Positions 1 through 12,065 are shown, numbered from the stretch's first letter. The stretch is 64,000 nucleotides of DNA from Parasponia andersonii (GCA_002914805.1 JXTB01000192.1:141186-205185), one strand, 5' to 3'. Program-made: numbers and translations. The notes: generated by a model not told the origin, from the letters alone.

Positions 1-296
1 CACGCACTAGACATTTGACTGGAGCTTCGCTAGCAGCACATCGTCATTGGTCCAAAGCAGCGGCAGAGGGAGAAGGGGATTCCCTTTTGGAAATTTTTTT
101 TACATGTATTGAAAAAGAAAAAAAAAATGCAACTTCACTAAAAATTTGCCAGAATAGTTCTATGCTCCCACTAAAAATTAGCCAAAATTATACTTACGGC
201 TCTAATTATGTCATTATACTCCCACTGAATATGTAATAACCCAGTTCTTTTGAGGGCAATTTGGTCATTTGACCATAATATTTTTTTAAAAAAAAG

Positions 297-844
297 NNNN
301 NNNNNNNNNNNNNNNNNNNNNNNNNNNNNNNNNNNNNNNNNNNNNNNNNNNNNNNNNNNNNNNNNNNNNNNNNNNNNNNNNNNNNNNNNNNNNNNNNNNN
401 NNNNNNNNNNNNNNNNNNNNNNNNNNNNNNNNNNNNNNNNNNNNNNNNNNNNNNNNNNNNNNNNNNNNNNNNNNNNNNNNNNNNNNNNNNNNNNNNNNNN
501 NNNNNNNNNNNNNNNNNNNNNNNNNNNNNNNNNNNNNNNNNNNNNNNNNNNNNNNNNNNNNNNNNNNNNNNNNNNNNNNNNNNNNNNNNNNNNNNNNNNN
601 NNNNNNNNNNNNNNNNNNNNNNNNNNNNNNNNNNNNNNNNNNNNNNNNNNNNNNNNNNNNNNNNNNNNNNNNNNNNNNNNNNNNNNNNNNNNNNNNNNNN
701 NNNNNNNNNNNNNNNNNNNNNNNNNNNNNNNNNNNNNNNNNNNNNNNNNNNNNNNNNNNNNNNNNNNNNNNNNNNNNNNNNNNNNNNNNNNNNNNNNNNN
801 NNNNNNNNNNNNNNNNNNNNNNNNNNNNNNNNNNNNNNNNNNNN
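297..844. other. Assembly gap (548 N)
   Basis: Unresolved bases inside the solo LTR. Open frames that cross it are artefacts. Confidence 0.99.
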
Positions 845-1913
845 ACCTTGAGCATCCAATAGCGTGGTATCGCTATTCTAGTAAGGTAGGGATTCGGTTA
901 CCTCTCTTTTACGTTGTTTTGAATAAAACTTATTTTCTGTAACATATGAGAACAAATGTGATTTTAAAACTTTTAAATATCTGTGATGGAATTAAATGGT
1001 ATGATTTATATATTGGATTGCTCTTGGACTTTTCTGAGTGCAGGTTATTTTTGGATATGTTAAAATAAGGCCGTATACTGCCTATTTTTCTACAAAATTT
1101 AATTAACTATTTTATTAAAAACCAGAGCATCATTTGAACTTAAATTACTGCATGGCTATTTTTATACATCAATTCAGAATACATGTGCCATAGGATCACA
1201 CATGAGTCCCAGGATAGCATCATAAGGTTTTTACAGTGTGGAACTGCGGCCCCACCGACGGTGAGAGTCCGTGAACTTACGCGGGATATTTCTTCTGATT
1301 ACCTCCCCATTTAGCATGCGTAGGCAATGCGGTTGCCCCTCCAGGTTTGGTAGGTGACACACGGGCATCCCCTCCGGTTATGGGCTAGGTGTCAGGCAGG
1401 CTGTATGGCACACGTAGTGCCAACACCTTAATTTCCATTGATGAGAGGTGGTGAACTCATGGGCATAGATGGATTTGTGTCATGTGCTTGTGGACTGATT
1501 AGTTTTGCGATATTATGTTTTCCATACCTCTATATATATGTGTATACATATGGACTCTCAGTTTTGGATATTTTTATGAATATATGCACATATGGTTTTG
1601 CAAAGTTATTTTGGATTAAACTAACTATGCAGGGGCTTTCCATCGCTAAAAGGTTTTAATTGAGGTAACAGCTTTTGTACTGAACTTTCGAGCTCACCCC
1701 TTCTCTTTTTCCCCCATTTCAGGCGATCACTCATTCGAGTCAGTTGTCTTGATGGCTAGGTAAATCGTTTGGCTTAGGCTCGTTGTTTTATTCCTCCTTA
1801 GGTTGGTACTTTTCCTTGTCTCACTCTTTCTCCATGTCTAACTGTTTAGCCAAGTTCTTTAAATCTACTAAGTGAATGTATGAGGATGTATTTACTACTC
1901 TTTGAGGATTTGG

Positions 1914-1967
<54 letters not shown>

Positions 1968-1968
1968 T
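1914..1968. repeat. AT dinucleotide microsatellite
   Basis: (TA)n interrupted by two TG steps, inside the solo LTR. Confidence 0.95.
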
Positions 1969-2343
1969 GGGACTCTATAGTTCTCAAGGAGCATATTTTT
2001 AAGTTTTAAGTACTTGGAAATTTTGATTAATTCTGGAGATCAATTTTTGGACTTTTCGATTCAAGGTTTACGAACTTTATTCTAATCAACACTAAAGTTT
2101 TTATCAAATTAAGTTTTCATACAAACTAACTATGTTTCATCAAATTTTAATTGGCCTATCTCTCTTAATAAATTAAACTAAATATGCATTCCCTTTTTAT
2201 AGAAACTCTAATGAGTCAATGACTAAAATGAAATATCCAAATACTGAGTTTTCTCCTAATTTTGTAAAATTCCTTATTTATATTAATTTACACTCAAAAT
2301 TACTAAAAAGTCATGGTCTAGGATTTTGGATCGTGACAGAATA

Positions 2344-3764
2344 AACTTGCTAGCTCCGCCCCTGGTCAAAAGCATGCATGTCATACGTCATCCTCCCTTT
2401 CATTGCAAGTCTTCGTCGTTTATAGTTTGCCAAGAGTGAGTAGGTCGTCTAGATGACACAGCAGAGCCCCGATGAGGTGGTAGATGCAAGACTTGAGGAG
2501 GTGAGAAGAGAAGGAATGGGAGAAGAGATGGAGTATCTGTTAGAGAGTTCGAGTTTATTTTATTTGAATTATTTGTTTTGGTTTAAAATTTATTAACTTT
2601 GTTTGGTAACAACACTTTGATACCCCAAAGTCTGACTAGGTGTCTTAATCGCACAAATTGGTAAATTTGTACATGATTAGTATACATTTGCAAAAAATTT
2701 AACTATACATGTATTTTATTGCACAAGTCAAAAGTTAGGTATTTTTTGGATTGAATAGATAAATGTCAGTTTTTTGGCCCAAAATCAGCAAATATCCACA
2801 AATCAAAAGTTATAGTTAAATGACTAAATTTGATAACAATTAAAAATAATTGTCCTGATCAAAAGCTATTTTTTAATAAATTAATATTTTTTTTTTTGAG
2901 TGGAATGTCTTTTTGTTAGTTAAGATGTTTCAAAACTATTTTGTAATGTTTATAAGTTGATGAAATTTTTGAAAATGAACATTATTGCCATTAATGGGAA
3001 ATCACCCATTAGTAGTCCTTTTTTCTCTTGGTATATGCATTCATACACTCAGTATATGTCATGTATGTCATATTTTTTTTGTTAACTATTACCCTCGTCA
3101 AAACCTACATTACCCTCGTCAAAACCTACAATTTCCTATAAAGTAATACCTATATATTAGTTTAGAGGTTTTTTTAACTTTTTTTTCTACATTTATGAGT
3201 TCATAGAATTTCAAAAAATGAACTTTGCGACTAATAATATGAAATAACCCTTAAGTAATTCATTTGTTTTTTTTATATTAGTATATCCATTTATATACTC
3301 GATATATTTTTAAATATACCAATCCCATTAGAAATATACTTAGCTTATAAATGGAATAATTATGACTAAAAATATATATACTAAAAGTAAAGACTCATTT
3401 TACAAAATATATACCTTTTTCATTAAAAAAAAAAACTGATCAGATATACCACAACTGAAAAAATATCCAAAAAAATCAAGATCACAATGCAGAATATATG
3501 AAAATATGACAAGTAAACAACGTGATATACCAAGAGAAAAAATAAATATACGACTTAATAGTGATTACTTTTAGTACATAGTTGTAAAGGACAATAAAAA
3601 ATAGCAAAAAAAATAAATTAAATTCTCCTAATTAACATATGGAGATTTACCTATAGAAAAGGTCATTAAGTAATAAATTAATAAATCTGGTCTTTCACTA
3701 ATATCAATCTAAAAAATAGACATAAACAATAAATTCTCATTATAAAAAAAATCTACTAAAAGCT
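2344..3764. other. Intergenic AT-rich DNA
   Basis: No credible coding frame. A 21-bp unit beginning ATTACCCTCGTC is repeated twice in tandem (3088-3108, 3109-3129). Nothing else is recognisable. Confidence 0.7.
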
Positions 3765-5082
3765 CTTTCTGTTGGGATATTTGACCTAAAAAGTAGATTT
3801 CTAATTTTATCCTTTTAGAGTAAACAACTTTCTCTTATATATAATTATGATATTTACTAGACTAAATTGTCTCTGTTAAATAGTTTATTTATCTGAAAAA
3901 AAATTCCATGACCTTACTTGTATATAAAGAAATAAACATAATTAAGTTTTAATTATGTGGAGACTTGTTTCTTTATCTAAATCTAAATTAACTAGCTTAC
4001 AATCTGTAAATAAAGATAGAATACTATATTCACTAAAGATAGTAGTGTTTGTCTATCTCAACGGAAATGATATGTTTCAAATTATTGGAGTGTCTGACGT
4101 CTGACTTCTGATAAATACACTAGTACAACATAAACAAGTTATGTGTATTAAACTGGATTAGGTAATATAAAGAATTGGAGTGTGGTAACTCGATTATTAT
4201 ATAACTACAAACTAGTTCTTAGTATGTAGATCTTAATTCCTGATATTTGATTGGACTTACTTTTATGGGTTATAATATTTTGATTTGTTAAAAGACAAGC
4301 CTCTATGAAATTAAAGGCGAACTCTGGCAAGATTATGATTTATAAATTGATTGAAATACCAAATAGTTAAGGATACTATATATTAATGCTACTTTAAGGT
4401 CTTTCAAGATTCATGGAATAATTAAATCTAAGATCTTAGTATTTACTTTATAAATTGGTTGATAATTTTGTCTAAATGGTTATTGAGAATAAAATTATTG
4501 ATAACATTATTCTTTGATAAAAAGATGGTAACTTAAAGATAAATATGTGTTGGAAGAGTATTACAGTAATTTTACATATCCAACTACGACATTGCATAGA
4601 GATTCTATATGTGGTATAAAATATGCTAGATAGATCGGTTAATTAAGATTAGTTGACTAAATCTCTATAAAAAGTATGATATTTAATCTAAGAGTGCAGT
4701 ATTGAACTTTTAGTTGAGTGTCTCTTTTACTAATAGTATTTATACAAATACCATAATAAGAGTTATTATGTATTTATCATACTATTGAAGCTTAGATTAT
4801 TTGAATCTATTAGGTCCTTTGTCTAATTCAACAAAGCTGATTAATTAATTAGTAGTATTTGTGAAATTAGTTTCATAAAACTGTATAAAATAATGATTCT
4901 ACATAGAAGTTGGTATTTTATAAATAAGATACATAAGTTGGATATATTTATAAAAATATACACAAAGCCCAAATTAGAGAACATACCCAATCCTAGTTGG
5001 ATTGGGATTAGTATTTTTTGCCCCATATATATAAGATATAAGAGAGAAAAAAACTACTCAGCTCTACACTAATGCAACACAC

Positions 5083-5124
<42 letters not shown>

Positions 5125-5637
5125 CAGTGAATTTTGGCAAGCACAGTGAACTAAAGTCATTGTGCAATTCGGGTATACTCATCCTAGAGAGAATAAAATA
5201 GTTTTCTAGAAATTTCACGTGTTCGTCTTAAATAACTCTGACTAGAAGATCAAGAAGGAGTTCTTGATAATTCTCCAACAAAGGATTCAACTTAGTGTCT
5301 ATTTGCCTCATCAACCTAGAGCCGGAGTATAGATAAGAAGATCTAGGGTTGGAGATTTGATCACTATCAATAAGGAGATCAAAGAGGGGCACGCCAGAAG
5401 AGGTAAACCTTAATCTCATCTCTAAGATTTATGTATCTAGATTTGATTTATATTATACATGATCCTGTATGTGATATATGCATGTTCTATGATGATGAAA
5501 ACTGTTTTTATATAAAAAATTTAAAACCTAAATCCACTAATTTTTCTACTGTATTTATATTGTGATCATGTGTTTTTCATAGTTTGCATATATGTATGAC
5601 TTTTTTTTAGTGTTAGGTCAACTTAACCATCACTTTC
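3765..5637 (+). mobile_element. Probable solo LTR (copia-like ends) with CTTTC target duplication
   Basis: The candidate runs 3770-5632, begins TGTTGGGATA and ends ACCATCA, with CTTTC on both sides (3765-3769 and 5633-5637). The terminal hexamers TGTTGG and CCATCA are near-inverted copies. A TATA-like run (about 5025-5040) is followed by a GA microsatellite and a stretch without stops on neither strand long enough to be a gene, which fits an LTR promoter and R/U5 region. A 5-bp match next to CA in a 2-kb search has a noticeable chance of being accidental, so this is weaker than the element at 232-2338. Confidence 0.5.
5086..5122. repeat. GA microsatellite
   Basis: About 18 GA units just downstream of a TATA-like sequence, in the position of a 5' leader of the putative LTR transcript. 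Confidence 0.95.
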
Positions 5638-6199
5638 TTAATTCATTTTTTTTCCTAGTTAACCTAAAATTAGTCCTATAATATGAAAAAAGGACATCGA
5701 TAGGACTAGACTGGCCCTCATTTGATATTTTTAGGATGAGCAAGTTTTTTGTACATAGATAGGACCAACCTTTTGACTTTTTTAAGACTTAACGGAGAGA
5801 GAAATAAAAACATTCAAAAGTTGCCCTTTTTGTTGTTTCTTGACATTCTGAAGTTGCCTTTTTTACCATTTCTTTTTTCTCTTTCCTTTATATTATTACA
5901 CTTTATATCCTTCATTGTTCTCATGTTCTCTCTCTCTCTCTGTTATTTTTTTGTCTAGATAGAAGTTTTAAGAAACCGAAAAAAAAAAAAATCGAAGCTT
6001 GTTCATTAGATATTGGAGAGCTTTAGAATTTGAGGGTAAGGTAAATTATGTATTTTATTTAATTAAACCTTTACTATTATTTGATAATGACTGATCAATA
6101 TTTTGAACGAGGTCTATAATAGTGATTTGGAAATTATTTTACTAAAATGTTTATATTTTTTACTAAACTATTCATCTTCTTCGTAATGGTAACCTAAAC

Positions 6200-6975
6200 A
6201 TCGCAGGTCAAGGAGTTCTTAACCTTTGGTCAAGTAATCCTTGCCCCAAGTTAGGCAGTTCTTGACTACATGGTCAAGTAGTTCTTAACTACATAGTCAA
6301 GTAGTTCATGATCTCAGGATAAAAACTACTTAACCCCAAGTAATGTACTAGTCAAGTGGTACTTGACCTAAAATAACAAGCAACAAAAGTACAAATGGCC
6401 TGGGACTTTGATGGGCAATATTTTTGTCCTTCTTCAGTAATGGGAACTTAAATGGGCTTTTCTTTTTTAGCAATAGGGACTTAGATGACGACTTTCTCGT
6501 ACATCCCACTGATGTCGTGGCTGAAGACTTTACAGACTCTTTTGAAGACTTCACAGACTCCTTCTTACCTTCGCTTGACCTGGTCTTTGCTATTATGAAA
6601 CTTTTCTATATTCCTTTAGATGAGAAAAATCAATTGAAGAGCTTAAGGACGATTTTTGAGTTAGATACAGAATTGGATAAATAATTTTTGAGTTTAAGGA
6701 TGATTTTTAATGGTTTTCATAATCGGACGTAAAAAAACTCTACATATTTAATGACAAATAAACTATAGTCCCGAATAAAAAAATGATAAACAAACAATAA
6801 GTTAAATTAATCAAATGAACTGATAAAGTAGCCAACAGGTTAAGTATAACCAAACCTCTCAGTCGGATAAATAATTCATGACCTCATGTAATTAAAAATT
6901 TACCAGTCAAAATCTATTTGACTCCAGGACAAGAAGTACTTGACCTTAGATCAAGTAAAATCTTAACCTTTGTTG
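6200..6975. repeat. Degenerate array of TCAAG...CTTGA palindromic units
   Basis: Two clusters (6200-6367 and 6895-6975) hold variants of a 20-25 bp unit of the form GTCAAGTAGTTCTTGAC. The clearest copy, 6351-6367, has 6-bp arms GTCAAG/CTTGAC around a 5-bp loop. Between the clusters is an 86-codon open frame (6424-6684, +) with an internal EDFTDSF duplication that I do not recognise. Clustered short subterminal repeats are typical of CACTA-type or Mutator-type DNA transposons, but I see no termini that would define such an element. Confidence 0.5.
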
Positions 6976-7017
6976 ACGTTAAATAAAGAGAACTAAGTTT
7001 TACGGGGAAGTGTATGG

Positions 7018-7960
7018 GGTGAGATCAAAGATTAAAATATCGGTGTCTATGTTGATGTCGAGGTCTTATTTTACAGATATTGTTAAAGATATTGTCGATG
7101 TTGAAGATAGTCTGGAAAAATACTAAAATTTGTCTTAAAACTCAAAATTTTCAAGCAAAACTCTAGGAAACGCTAAAACAAGTATTGCATAATTTATACA
7201 AGATTTATTAAAAAACAAAACTTGTTTATACTTTATAAGATAATAAAATATATGTATATAGTAGAAAAAAGACCAAATTTTATTTTATGGAACAATTTTA
7301 AAATCAGAATATATATCACACTATTTTATTTAGTACATCTCATATAAATATCTTACAAATTACAACTAATTTTAAATTATATTGAAAATAAATAAAAATC
7401 ATTGATATATAGAACAGTTTAAATACATTCGATAACAAAACGAGTTTCAATGAGGTTAAAAGTTATAAGAGTAATTCCCGTTTTAGTCTAAAATTTCTTT
7501 CAAAGATTATGAGAGTCCTTTGTAAAGATTCCAAAATAATAAATACAATTAGTGCAAATATTTTTATTGAATATAAATAATTCCAAAATTTTGTCGATAA
7601 ACTGTAGAGAGAGAACTATGATTTATTTTTGTATTTTTTACTACCATTTTCTAAATTAAAAAAAAAAAAGAAAAAGAAAAAGAAGACTTAGAAAAAAATT
7701 CAACATTTCTGTCGACATTTCAAAATTTCGATGATATTGTCACGGCAATGTCCATAAATATCTCAATATTAGCTTATTTTTTACTGACATTTTACCAATA
7801 TCGGCATATCTTTGACATTGTCGACATTTTATAGATATTTCACAGATACACGAGAAAAAAATATCTTTCTACTCCATGTCGATGTCGTGACACTTCAAAA
7901 TACAGATATTGTCACGATAATTTCAACAGATGTCGTGACATTTTAATCCATAGGTGAGAT
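7018..7960. mobile_element. Non-autonomous hAT-like element with 8-bp target duplication
   Basis: A 927-bp AT-rich element (7026-7952) is flanked by perfect copies of GGTGAGAT (7018-7025, 7953-7960). Its ends are imperfect inverted repeats: CAAAGATTAAAATATC on the left and, on the opposite strand, TATGGATTAAAATGTC on the right. Inside both ends are several copies of a GATGTCG/GATATTG-type motif. An 8-bp duplication is the hallmark of the hAT superfamily. It has no transposase frame, so it would depend on a partner element. Confidence 0.65.
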
Positions 7961-8135
7961 ATATCGAATTTGAAGTGGAGTCCTGTTAGTTATGTTAGTT
8001 ATCTGGTTGTGTGCTGGGGTTGGGATAGGGATATTTAAGTCCTAAATACGTATCCACGAAACTAGTCCCAAACTTGTCCAATAGGGGGAAGCTAGTCCTA
8101 TTCATATCCTTTTCTCCCATAAAAAAAAAAATCAT

Positions 8136-8203
8136 TTGGGCCCAAAAAGTCCTGATCCGGTCCATTTTCCTAAAATGATTAAATGGGCCCATCTTTGGCC
8201 CAA
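8136..8203 (+). promoter_or_regulatory. Cluster of three site II (GGGCCCA-type) motifs upstream of eIF4E
   Basis: TTGGGCCCAA (8136-8145), ATGGGCCCAT (8183-8192) and TTGGCCCAA (8195-8203) lie 150-220 bp before the eIF4E start codon. Site II elements are TCP-bound motifs common in promoters of plant translation and cell-growth genes. A GA-rich leader (8288-8330) follows. Confidence 0.6.
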
Positions 8204-8353
8204 GACCATCAGAGACAAAAAGGAACATTTGCAAACAGCTGCAAAACCAAACCAAAACCCATAAAGGCGTGAAAGGAAAATCTGCAAGAAAGAGAGAGAG
8301 AGAGAGAGACAGAGACAGAGAGAAAATCTCCAATCCAAGCGAAGAAAAAGAAG

Positions 8354-10407
8354 ATGGTTGTGGAGGACGACGTACCAAAGTCTTCAACTTCGACCCTCGA
8401 AATGCAATCAACGAAGATCCCAAACCCAAACCCTAGGGTTCGCGGAGACGACGAAGACGATGATGAGCTCGAAGAGGGAGAGATCATAGCCGGGGAGGAC
8501 GATTCGAAGCCATCCAACTCCAAGGGCTTACTTCTTCATCAGCCTCAGCCACACCCTCTCGAGCATTCATGGACCTTCTGGTTTGATAACCCTTCTGCCA
8601 AGTCCAAGCAAGTTGCTTGGGGTAGCTCCATCCGCCCGATCTATACTTTCACCACCGTCGAGGAGTTCTGGAGGTCTATTATCATTTTCCTTTCATTTCT
8701 TTACTTTTATTTTCTTGCCTCTTTTCTTTCATGTAAGAGAAAGTGAAACTTTTGGGGTTGGGGTTGGGGTTGGGGTTGGGGTTGGGGTTGTGGGCTTTGT
8801 TCTTTGTGTTTTGATTTGTTCTATTGAAAATGGGATTTCGAATTGTTCTGTCCAAATGGGGTTTTCTGAGAAATTAAAATTCAAGATTTGGGATTCTTTC
8901 TTTTACTAAATTTTCCTTTAAGCAATCATAAATGTTAGGGTTTGAGAACTTGAATCTACGTACTGATTCTTTCTAATCTATTTATTGTTGACATATTCAT
9001 CTTGGACTGCACCTGATGATTGGATGAGAAATATGTCAATTTGTAATTTTCATTTGTTTCTTGTATGAACTTCTTTGTCGCCTGAGTTCTTAGATAACAT
9101 AATTTTATCTTTATTTATATTTAGATATTATTCTTATGTGGTAATTTCTATGGTAAACCATATCTGAGGGATGCTTTTATGCTTGTCTAATCAAGAAATC
9201 TTTACATCTGAGCTGGTAACTTGTGATGTTTTTCTGGCTACCACTCTGCATTTGTGATCTTGAGATGTTAATCTTGAGGCATCGAGCCTTTAATATGCAT
9301 CTTTAGTTAGTTTCTTGAATTTGAGCCTCAGTGGAGGCACTAGGTGCTTAACTTTAGCTCTGTTTAACTTTTCCAATTTTTTTTCTTCTTTTTGCTTGAA
9401 GTGACTGACATTGTTTTCCATAAAATATAATTTGATTCAGCATTTACAATAATATACGTCCCCCTAGCAATTTGGCTGACAAAGCAGACTTTCATTGTTT
9501 CAAATTTAAAATTGAACCAAAATGGGAGGATCCTGTCTGTGCTAATGGTGGGAAATGGACTATGAGCTTTCTGAAGGTGAAGGCAGATACATTTTGGCTA
9601 TATACGGTATGCTCTAAGGTGGATTTTTATTAAATCATTAGATGATGAATTATGTAGCCTCTGATTTTCTGTTTTATATTTCTAGTTGCTGGCAATGATC
9701 GGAGAGCAATTTGATCATGGAGACGAAATTTGTGGTGCTGTTGTGAGTGTTAGAGGCAAGCAGGCAAAGATAGCTGTTTGGACCAAGAATGCAACAAATG
9801 AAGTTGCTCAGGTAATTGTTGTCGAATTCATCCCCTTTTTCCAGTTGAGTGGAGCAGTAGGGCTTCGTGTTATCAGCTCGTGTCACAGTTACTTCTTATC
9901 AATGAGTTGTAGCCTTCAAAATGATTGCTATCCTTTGAATATTTTTTCTATTTCTTTTTCATGTTTAGGTCAAGTTACAATTAAGATTGTATGTTGCTTT
10001 TCTTTCAACAATAAATTATTTATGTATATCTCATAATTCAGAACAATTCCTTGTATTTAGGCTAAGGCTCAATTAAGATTGTATCTTTCCTTATCTTTAG
10101 ACATTTAATTGTGGTAGCTTATTTCGTATAGCTTGGAGAATTCATTGTCTCATTTTGATATTCATACTGCAGCTGAGCATTGGGAAACAATGGAAGGAGT
10201 TCCTTGATTACAATGAGACCATAGGATTCATCTTTCATGTAAGGATTTGGTAATTTGGTTTCAAAGATACACAGTACTATACAATTGCCACGCTTGGCTT
10301 ATTCTTATTTATTGTACTGATTCTGCCTAACTAATTTAGTTTCTCGTTATTTTCAGGATGACGCAAAGAAACTTGACCGAGCGGCCAAGAATCGCTACTC
10401 AGTATGA
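8354..10407 (+). CDS. eIF4E: Eukaryotic translation initiation factor 4E (cap-binding protein)
   Basis: Binds the mRNA 5' m7G cap and recruits eIF4G in the cytosol. Five exons join in frame: 8354-8673, 9441-9606, 9686-9811, 10173-10238, 10357-10407, giving 242 residues, a normal plant length. The variable N-terminus is acidic and proline-rich (residues 1-65), then the fold starts at [14 protein letters not shown]. The cap-sandwich and contact residues are present: W89, W135-E136 (in PKWEDP) and W194. C140 and C178 occupy the positions of the redox-sensitive disulfide described in wheat eIF4E. The ATG is the first in frame, after a GA-rich leader. It could be confused with eIF(iso)4E, but the long acidic N-terminus favours eIF4E. 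In many crops this gene is the recessive potyvirus-resistance locus; nothing here shows whether the allele is susceptible. It is convergent with the GTE gene. Confidence 0.95.
8754..8792 (+). repeat. (GGGGTT)6 array in eIF4E intron 1
   Basis: Six perfect GGGGTT units (8754-8789) followed by GTGGG, 80 bp after the exon 1 donor. The G-run is on the transcribed RNA strand, so both DNA and pre-mRNA could form a G-quadruplex. Confidence 0.95.
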
Positions 10408-10924
10408 TTTGTATAGTAGTTGTAATTTTGTTACTGGCACATGTCAAGACTCCAAATTGTTCTCTTCTTCAGATAGCATTCTACACTAGATGCTAGAGTG
10501 AAATGTGGCTGCTTCTTGCATTTCTTTCTTTCCCCTCTCTTAAGAAATGGATTTTATCTGTATCTACTGACTAGTTATCTCCTAATTTTGACTTGGTTGT
10601 TTATGATTTGCCTCTTGGAGGAGTTCTTTTACCTTATTTTGCAGCTCGGATCTAGATGATTCAGAACTTAACAGAATTGAAACTCTAACAAAGTTGGTAA
10701 ATGAAATTCTTCTAAAAGGGTTAAACAGTTTCGGTAATGGAAAAGTGTCTGTTTTTGCTGTTAATGATGTAATTTCTACCAGCTTCTTTAGCTGGTTTAG
10801 CTAATAATTTTGCTACACTCACCCATATTTAACTTTCTAGGTCTCTAATATCATTTTTATGTCAGATTCTATTTTGACCCCTAAACTTCTAAATGGCCTT
10901 ATTTTGGAATTCCAGCTTTTCATT
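10408..10924. other. eIF4E 3' flank
   Basis: Expected to hold the eIF4E 3'UTR and polyadenylation region. No further coding signal seen. Confidence 0.5.
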
Positions 10925-12065
10925 AGTCTTACTTAACTCCCTATCGCCACTTTTCCAGTACAAATTGATAGAAAGAATTATGTACCAGTCATGAGTGGTT
11001 GTTAATCTGAATATTAGTTACCCAAAATTAACCCTACTTTTCATAAGTCTCGTGTAACCTTTTTTCTTCACTTTTCCGTTACAACGAACACAGAGCATTG
11101 TTTGCCAGTCGCATAATGGTGGTTAATCTCATTAATAGTCTCTGAATTGTACCCAAAATTTTATTGGCTCTTGGACTTTAGTTAACGTCTGTCTGCGCAT
11201 TTGATCTGTCAAAATTTCATTTTATTTTACCTACTCTTACTTTTCCGTTAAAAACAAAAAGAAAAGACTTGCAATTATATAAAGACTTTTAAAATGACAT
11301 TTTTGGTATTTTTGTAAGATAAAAATCTAGTAGCAAAATTGAACATTAAAATATAAATTAAAAACAATTTTCTGTGCAAAAATTAAGTCCTGTCAGTTAG
11401 AAAAAATTTGGATCTTCGTTAGACTCATAATACTAGATGATTTTTATTCCCAAAAAAAAAATTATACTAGGTGATTCTCTACATAAATTCAAATATAATT
11501 AGGCTATATTGTTGCTTTTTATATTTAAATCCGTTTTTCTGAAAATTTACGTAAGATAACTCAATGTTTTTGATTTTTTCTTTCAATAAGGTATTTATTG
11601 GTTTTTTTTTATTTGTTTATTAGCTAGGTTATTCTTGTCTTTTATATTTTATAGTTTAATGTTATTGAGTCACTGAATAGCACAGATCTAAATCAATATC
11701 TAAATATATATCCATTTGGTTTGTCATTATAGTAAAGAAAGTCTAAATTTGTTTTGGATTAAGTTGAGAACATATCATCATTTTTTTTTCTTCAACTAAT
11801 CAAATAACAAACTTATGTAAGGGAAGCTAAATGCCAAAAATACTCTTTTTCATATGTTTATTAACCGAAAGGAAAAAAAAAAAAGAAAAAAAAAAGTGAT
11901 AATATGGTGTAAAATGAGACAATTTAATAAACCAGTAGTGCCAAAATAGAATATTTGTTTTATAACTCGGGCAGTAATGAGATTAACTACTACTTTTGTG
12001 ATTGGCACATGACGTCTTCTCTTCATTTATAACGGAAAAGTGGCGAAAAGAATAATTAAGATTAA
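10925..12065. repeat. Inverted-repeat (MITE/Mutator-like) element with duplicated left arm
   Basis: The left arm contains CGCCACTTTTCC (10945-10956) and the right arm its reverse complement GGAAAAGTGGCG (12034-12045). About 80 bp further inward also match imperfectly, ending in GTTAATCT on the left strand. A second left-type copy lies at about 11072-11150 and matches the right arm at least as well. The interior is AT-rich and non-coding. No clear target duplication was found, so the ends are approximate. Confidence 0.55.

Larger units (their letters stand above)
227..2343 (+). mobile_element. Solo LTR of a Ty3/gypsy-type retrotransposon with 5-bp target duplication
   Basis: The LTR runs 232-2338. 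It starts TGTAATAACCC and ends GATCGTGACA, so it has the TG...CA termini of LTRs, and the same 5 bases GAATA lie directly outside both ends (227-231 and 2339-2343). No primer-binding site, polypurine tract or gag/pol frame adjoins it, so it is a solo LTR left by recombination. 548 Ns (297-844) fall inside, so its 2.1-kb length depends on the gap size. A GC-rich block at about 1235-1425 and an AT microsatellite (1914-1968) lie within. The Ty3/gypsy assignment rests on my memory of similar TGTAAYRACCC termini and is less certain than the solo-LTR call. Confidence 0.72.

Noticed and set aside
206-942. Open frames of up to 230 codons on both strands
   Set aside because: They consist almost entirely of Ns in the 297-844 gap.
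7995-8523. Minus-strand frames of 68-144 codons overlapping the eIF4E first exon and leader
   Set aside because: They are antisense shadows of the GA-rich leader and the acidic eIF4E N-terminus, with Ser-rich low complexity and no family features.
8754-8792. Interstitial telomere
   Set aside because: The unit is GGGGTT, not the plant TTTAGGG repeat, and only six copies are present.
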